From JAHRAH01 sp051009015 (lineage in GTDB: Bacteria > Pseudomonadota > Gammaproteobacteria > Tethybacterales > Persebacteraceae): a DNA stretch of 14,943 nucleotides. Shown piece by piece: positions 12,755-14,943 of the stretch. The stretch covers positions 1 to 14,943 of the forward strand of contig JBPCWZ010000117.1 in assembly GCA_051009015.1 (NCBI GenBank). The letters run 5' to 3'. Below the pieces are notes generated by a model. It made no database searches and was not told where the DNA came from. It saw only the letters and a list, made by a program, of their open reading frames with translations. Position 1 is the first letter of the stretch, and each line of letters starts with the position of its first letter. The translations under genes were made by a program, and so were the position numbers.

Positions 12755-14341
12755 GTGTCATCCGACGAACAAACACCCGCGCAAAAACCCGCAGGCGGCG
12801 ACAACCGCCTGAACGAACTGATAAACCTGTCGCGCATTCTCGGCAGCGCCGACCCTTTTCCGCGCCGCTTTAAGGAGATGGTTGCGGCGTTGTCGGATAT
12901 CACCGATGCCGATGGCGGCTCGCTTTATATCTACGACAACAAAGAGCAAAAACTCAAAGCGACGGTATTTTTCAACAAGATCCTCGCCGTTGAGCGGGTT
13001 GTTGATGACTTTGACCCTTTGCGCATATCGGGGCTGGTTGAAGTCCCCCTGCGCGATGCCAGCGGCAAACTCGCTTCCGACACGCCGACCGTCGCCTGCT
13101 TTTCGGGCAGGGAGATGATTATCGTCAAGGATGTCGCGACCAACTACCGCTTTGACTTTCGCAACACGCAAAAGTTTGACGAGCAGCACAACTATCGCAC
13201 CAAAAGCATGATTATGCTGCCGTTGCCGGCGCATGACGGGCGCATTGTCGGCGTTTTGCAGGTTATCAATCCGGCGCGGGCGTCTTACGATGTCGCCAAC
13301 CGCGGCTTTTTGAGCGCGCTTGCCGCGCAGGCGGGCATTGCCCTGAACAACGCCCTGCTCGTTACCGAATCGCAAAATCTGCTTAACGCGCTGGTCAATA
13401 TGATTGTCGTTGCGATTGACAAAAAATCATCGCACACCGCCGGTCACTGCATTCGCGTTACCGAACTTACGATGATGTTTGCCGATGCCCTTGCCCGGCA
13501 GAGTTATGACGGCTTTTCGCTCAGTATTGACGAGCGGCGCGAGTTATATCTTGCCGCCCTTTTGCACGATGTCGGCAAGATTATCACGCCGACTCATGTG
13601 CTGGAAAAATCCACCAAACTGCAGTATCTGAACGACCGCATTAACCTTCTGCACGAGCGGTTGCGGGCGTGGCAGCAGGGGCAGGCGTATCAGGTCCTCG
13701 CCAAAAAACTGCGCGAAAACGGGCAGCAAAAAATGCTGGACGAAGCGATGGCGGTTGTTGATGCCGACGACGACATTGCATTTTTGCGCAATGTCAATAC
13801 CAACGACATTATCACCGACGACACCGCCATCAAGCGGCTGGAAGATATCGCCCGGCGGCGGTTTGACGAAAACAGCGGCGAGGAAGACACGCTCATAGAT
13901 TCCTTTGACCTGGAAAACCTCAAAGTGCGGCGCGGCACGCTAAACGACGAAGAGCGGCGCATCATAGAAGAGCATGTCAGTTTGTCCATCCGCCTGTTGT
14001 CGTCCATTCCGTGGCCGAAGAATATGCAGCGCATTGTTGAATACGCCGGCAGCCATCACGAAAACATAAACGGCACCGGCTACCCGAACAAAATCACCGG
14101 CGATGCAATGTCCATACCGGCAAAGATACTCGGCATCGCCGACCGCTTTGAGGGATTGAGCGCCCCCGACCGCCCCTACCGCAAGACCAAGATGAAGTTG
14201 TCCGGCGCACTGCGCATTCTCAAACTCATGCGCGATGACGGCGAGATAGACCCGGAATTGACCGACTTTTTTCTGGGCGAGAAGATCTATCTGGCATATG
14301 CCAAAAAGCACCTGCCGCCGGAATTGATTGATTGCGATTGA
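12755..14341 (+). CDS. GAF-domain HD-GYP phosphohydrolase (probable c-di-GMP phosphodiesterase)
   Basis: The protein has 528 aa. A GAF sensor domain occupies about 38-200 (SLYIYDNKEQKLKA, MLPLPAHDGRIVGVLQVIN). The HD-GYP domain follows: HTAGHCIRV (227-235), AALLHDVGKI with His271-Asp272, then HHENINGTGYP (434-444) carrying the GYP triplet, and IPAKILGIADRFEGLSA (454-470). HD-GYP enzymes hydrolyse cyclic di-GMP (some act on cGAMP). The metal ligands I can see are intact. An insertion of about 100 residues (roughly 290-393) splits the HD and GYP halves; I recall a known HD-GYP subfamily with it. No signal peptide or membrane segment, so it is cytoplasmic. The start is GTG 12755 with a weak AAGG four bases upstream. 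It is co-directional with rplS and last in the operon before the repeat cluster. Confidence 0.9.
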   Translation: MSSDEQTPAQKPAGGDNRLNELINLSRILGSADPFPRRFKEMVAALSDITDADGGSLYIYDNKEQKLKATVFFNKILAVERVVDDFDPLRISGLVEVPLRDASGKLASDTPTVACFSGREMIIVKDVATNYRFDFRNTQKFDEQHNYRTKSMIMLPLPAHDGRIVGVLQVINPARASYDVANRGFLSALAAQAGIALNNALLVTESQNLLNALVNMIVVAIDKKSSHTAGHCIRVTELTMMFADALARQSYDGFSLSIDERRELYLAALLHDVGKIITPTHVLEKSTKLQYLNDRINLLHERLRAWQQGQAYQVLAKKLRENGQQKMLDEAMAVVDADDDIAFLRNVNTNDIITDDTAIKRLEDIARRRFDENSGEEDTLIDSFDLENLKVRRGTLNDEERRIIEEHVSLSIRLLSSIPWPKNMQRIVEYAGSHHENINGTGYPNKITGDAMSIPAKILGIADRFEGLSAPDRPYRKTKMKLSGALRILKLMRDDGEIDPELTDFFLGEKIYLAYAKKHLPPELIDCD

Positions 14342-14397
14342 TTTCCCGCCCCGGCGGCTACAAGCGGGCGGGGGGAATGTGCGGGCGACAAAAACTT

Positions 14398-14462
14398 CGT
14401 CATCCCCGCCCCTTTCGTCATTCCCGCCTTTTCGTCATTCCCGCCTTTTCCGTCATTCCCGC
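14398..14462. repeat. Half-dRS3 tandem array
   Basis: CGTCATTCCCGC, the left arm of the palindrome plus CGTC, occurs at 14398 (one change), 14416, 14433 and 14451. The spacing is 17-18 bases with C/T-rich linkers. Only the last copy continues into a full palindrome. It mirrors the array at 478-542. Confidence 0.8.
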
Positions 14463-14474
14463 GAAAGCGGGAAT
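14455..14474. repeat. dRS3-like 20-bp palindrome, first after HD-GYP gene
   Basis: ATTCCCGCGAAAGCGGGAAT. On the plus strand, which is the sense strand of the HD-GYP gene, the loop is GAAA. It is followed by CTCCTAAACCATCGCCGC as in the minus-strand reading after fabG. Confidence 0.85.
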
Positions 14475-14812
14475 CTCCTAAACCATCGCCGCGCAAGCGG
14501 CGCGTTATCAAAAGCCCTGCAAAGGGCGACCTGTTCATAGCACGGGGCAACGCCCCGTGAATCGGCGTATTAAACAAACAAGCCCTGAAAGGACGATAGA
14601 AAATGACGGCGGCGAATGTCATAACGGGTGGGTTTTTGGCTTTGTGGTTTTTGCCGGGTTTTGCCCGAAAAAAGAATGGGACTCCCTTTCGGGGTTGGAT
14701 ATGTGGGTAATGCCGTCATGGGGCGTTGCCCCGTGCTGTGAACAGGACGCCCTTTCAGGGCTATGACATAAGGGGGATTCCCGCTTCCCCCGTCATTCCC
14801 GCCCCCCTCGTC

Positions 14813-14832
14813 ATTCCCGCGAAAGCGGGAAT
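14813..14832. repeat. dRS3-like 20-bp palindrome
   Basis: An identical 20-mer in the same outward orientation as the copy at 14455-14474. It is the counterpart of 165-184 in the inverted end repeat. Confidence 0.85.
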
Positions 14833-14943
14833 CTAACGCGCCCGATAGGGCGCCCCTTCGGGGCTTTAATTATGAGTGCGCTTTGCGCACTCTGCGGTTT
14901 GCCATTTGCGGCGACAAGTCGCCGTTTGCGCTATCGCGCAAAT

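Larger units (their letters stand above)
14344..14943. repeat. Right hairpin-repeat cluster, non-coding
   Basis: No supported gene. After the HD-GYP stop codon come CCCGCCC/GGGCGGG (about 14345-14371), the half-dRS3 array (14398-14462), dRS3-like 14455-14474, CGCCGC-GCAA-GCGGCG (14487-14502), an AGCCCT/AGGGC unit (about 14513-14526), CACGGGGC-AAC-GCCCCGTG (14541-14559), a less repetitive stretch (about 14590-14715), a GGGGC/GCCCC unit with CCGTG (about 14719-14734), a GCCCT/AGGGC unit (about 14750-14762), dRS3-like 14813-14832, GCGCCC-GATA-GGGCGC (14838-14853), GCCCC-TTC-GGGGC (about 14852-14864), GAGTGCGC/GCGCACTC (14874-14892) and the TTTGCGC unit at the very end. Positions 14705-14943 are the inverted counterpart of 54-290, near-identical apart from one extra half unit. 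Confidence 0.88.

Noticed and set aside
14287..14766. Open frames of 60-110 codons after the HD-GYP gene
   Set aside because: They consist of translated hairpin repeats without start signals.

Overview
The window reads as ordinary chromosome of a Gram-negative bacterium, most likely a member of the Pseudomonadota. It carries an outer-membrane lipid-asymmetry lipoprotein (MlaA), the rpsP-rimM-trmD-rplS ribosomal operon, an RNB-family ribonuclease next to aroE (a neighbourhood I associate with beta- and gammaproteobacteria) and an HD-GYP signalling protein. None of the three tRNAs encodes its 3' CCA, which is unusual for typical beta/gamma lineages. tRNA-His has the canonical G-1:C73 pair, which argues against core alphaproteobacteria. 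The class is therefore uncertain. Short mosaic hairpin repeats including dRS3-like 20-mers, an ankyrin lipoprotein and many starts without a Shine-Dalgarno sequence give an accessory, possibly host-associated flavour, but that is inference.

Layout. 1-558: non-coding cluster of hairpin repeats. 559-5116 (minus): one apparent operon, mlaA - tRNA-Pro - tRNA-Arg - tRNA-His - RNB exonuclease - aroE - fabG, with a perfect -10 box directly before mlaA. 5189-5554 (plus): a second, inverted copy of the last 118 codons of fabG. 5563-6471 (minus): ankyrin-repeat lipoprotein. 6472-6773: non-coding, with a 107-bp imperfect palindrome and the alr terminator. 6774-10699 (minus): MOSC protein - thioredoxin-domain protein (YyaL/DUF255) - alanine racemase, closed by a rho-independent terminator. 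10700-10814: divergent promoter region. 10815-14341 (plus): rpsP-rimM-trmD-rplS followed by a GAF/HD-GYP phosphodiesterase-like gene. 14344-14943: a second hairpin-repeat cluster, built from the same units in the same outward order as the left one. The two window ends are therefore inverted repeats of each other, as expected if this is a contig that broke in repeats.

The most interesting structure is the fabG duplication. The whole mlaA-to-fabG operon lies between two inverted arms (550-915 and 5189-5554) that differ at only 8 of 366 positions, by my alignment by eye. All 8 are synonymous third-codon positions. Recombination between the arms would invert the operon and rebuild an intact fabG with an identical protein, so either orientation would be viable. 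Flip-flop inversion with selection acting on both arms would explain why the apparently useless fragment has kept its protein sequence.

Functionally the genes cover fatty-acid synthesis (FabG), shikimate pathway (AroE), RNA turnover (RNB), outer-membrane lipid transport (MlaA), cell wall D-alanine (Alr), translation (S16, RimM, TrmD, L19, three tRNAs) and probable cyclic-di-GMP signalling (HD-GYP).
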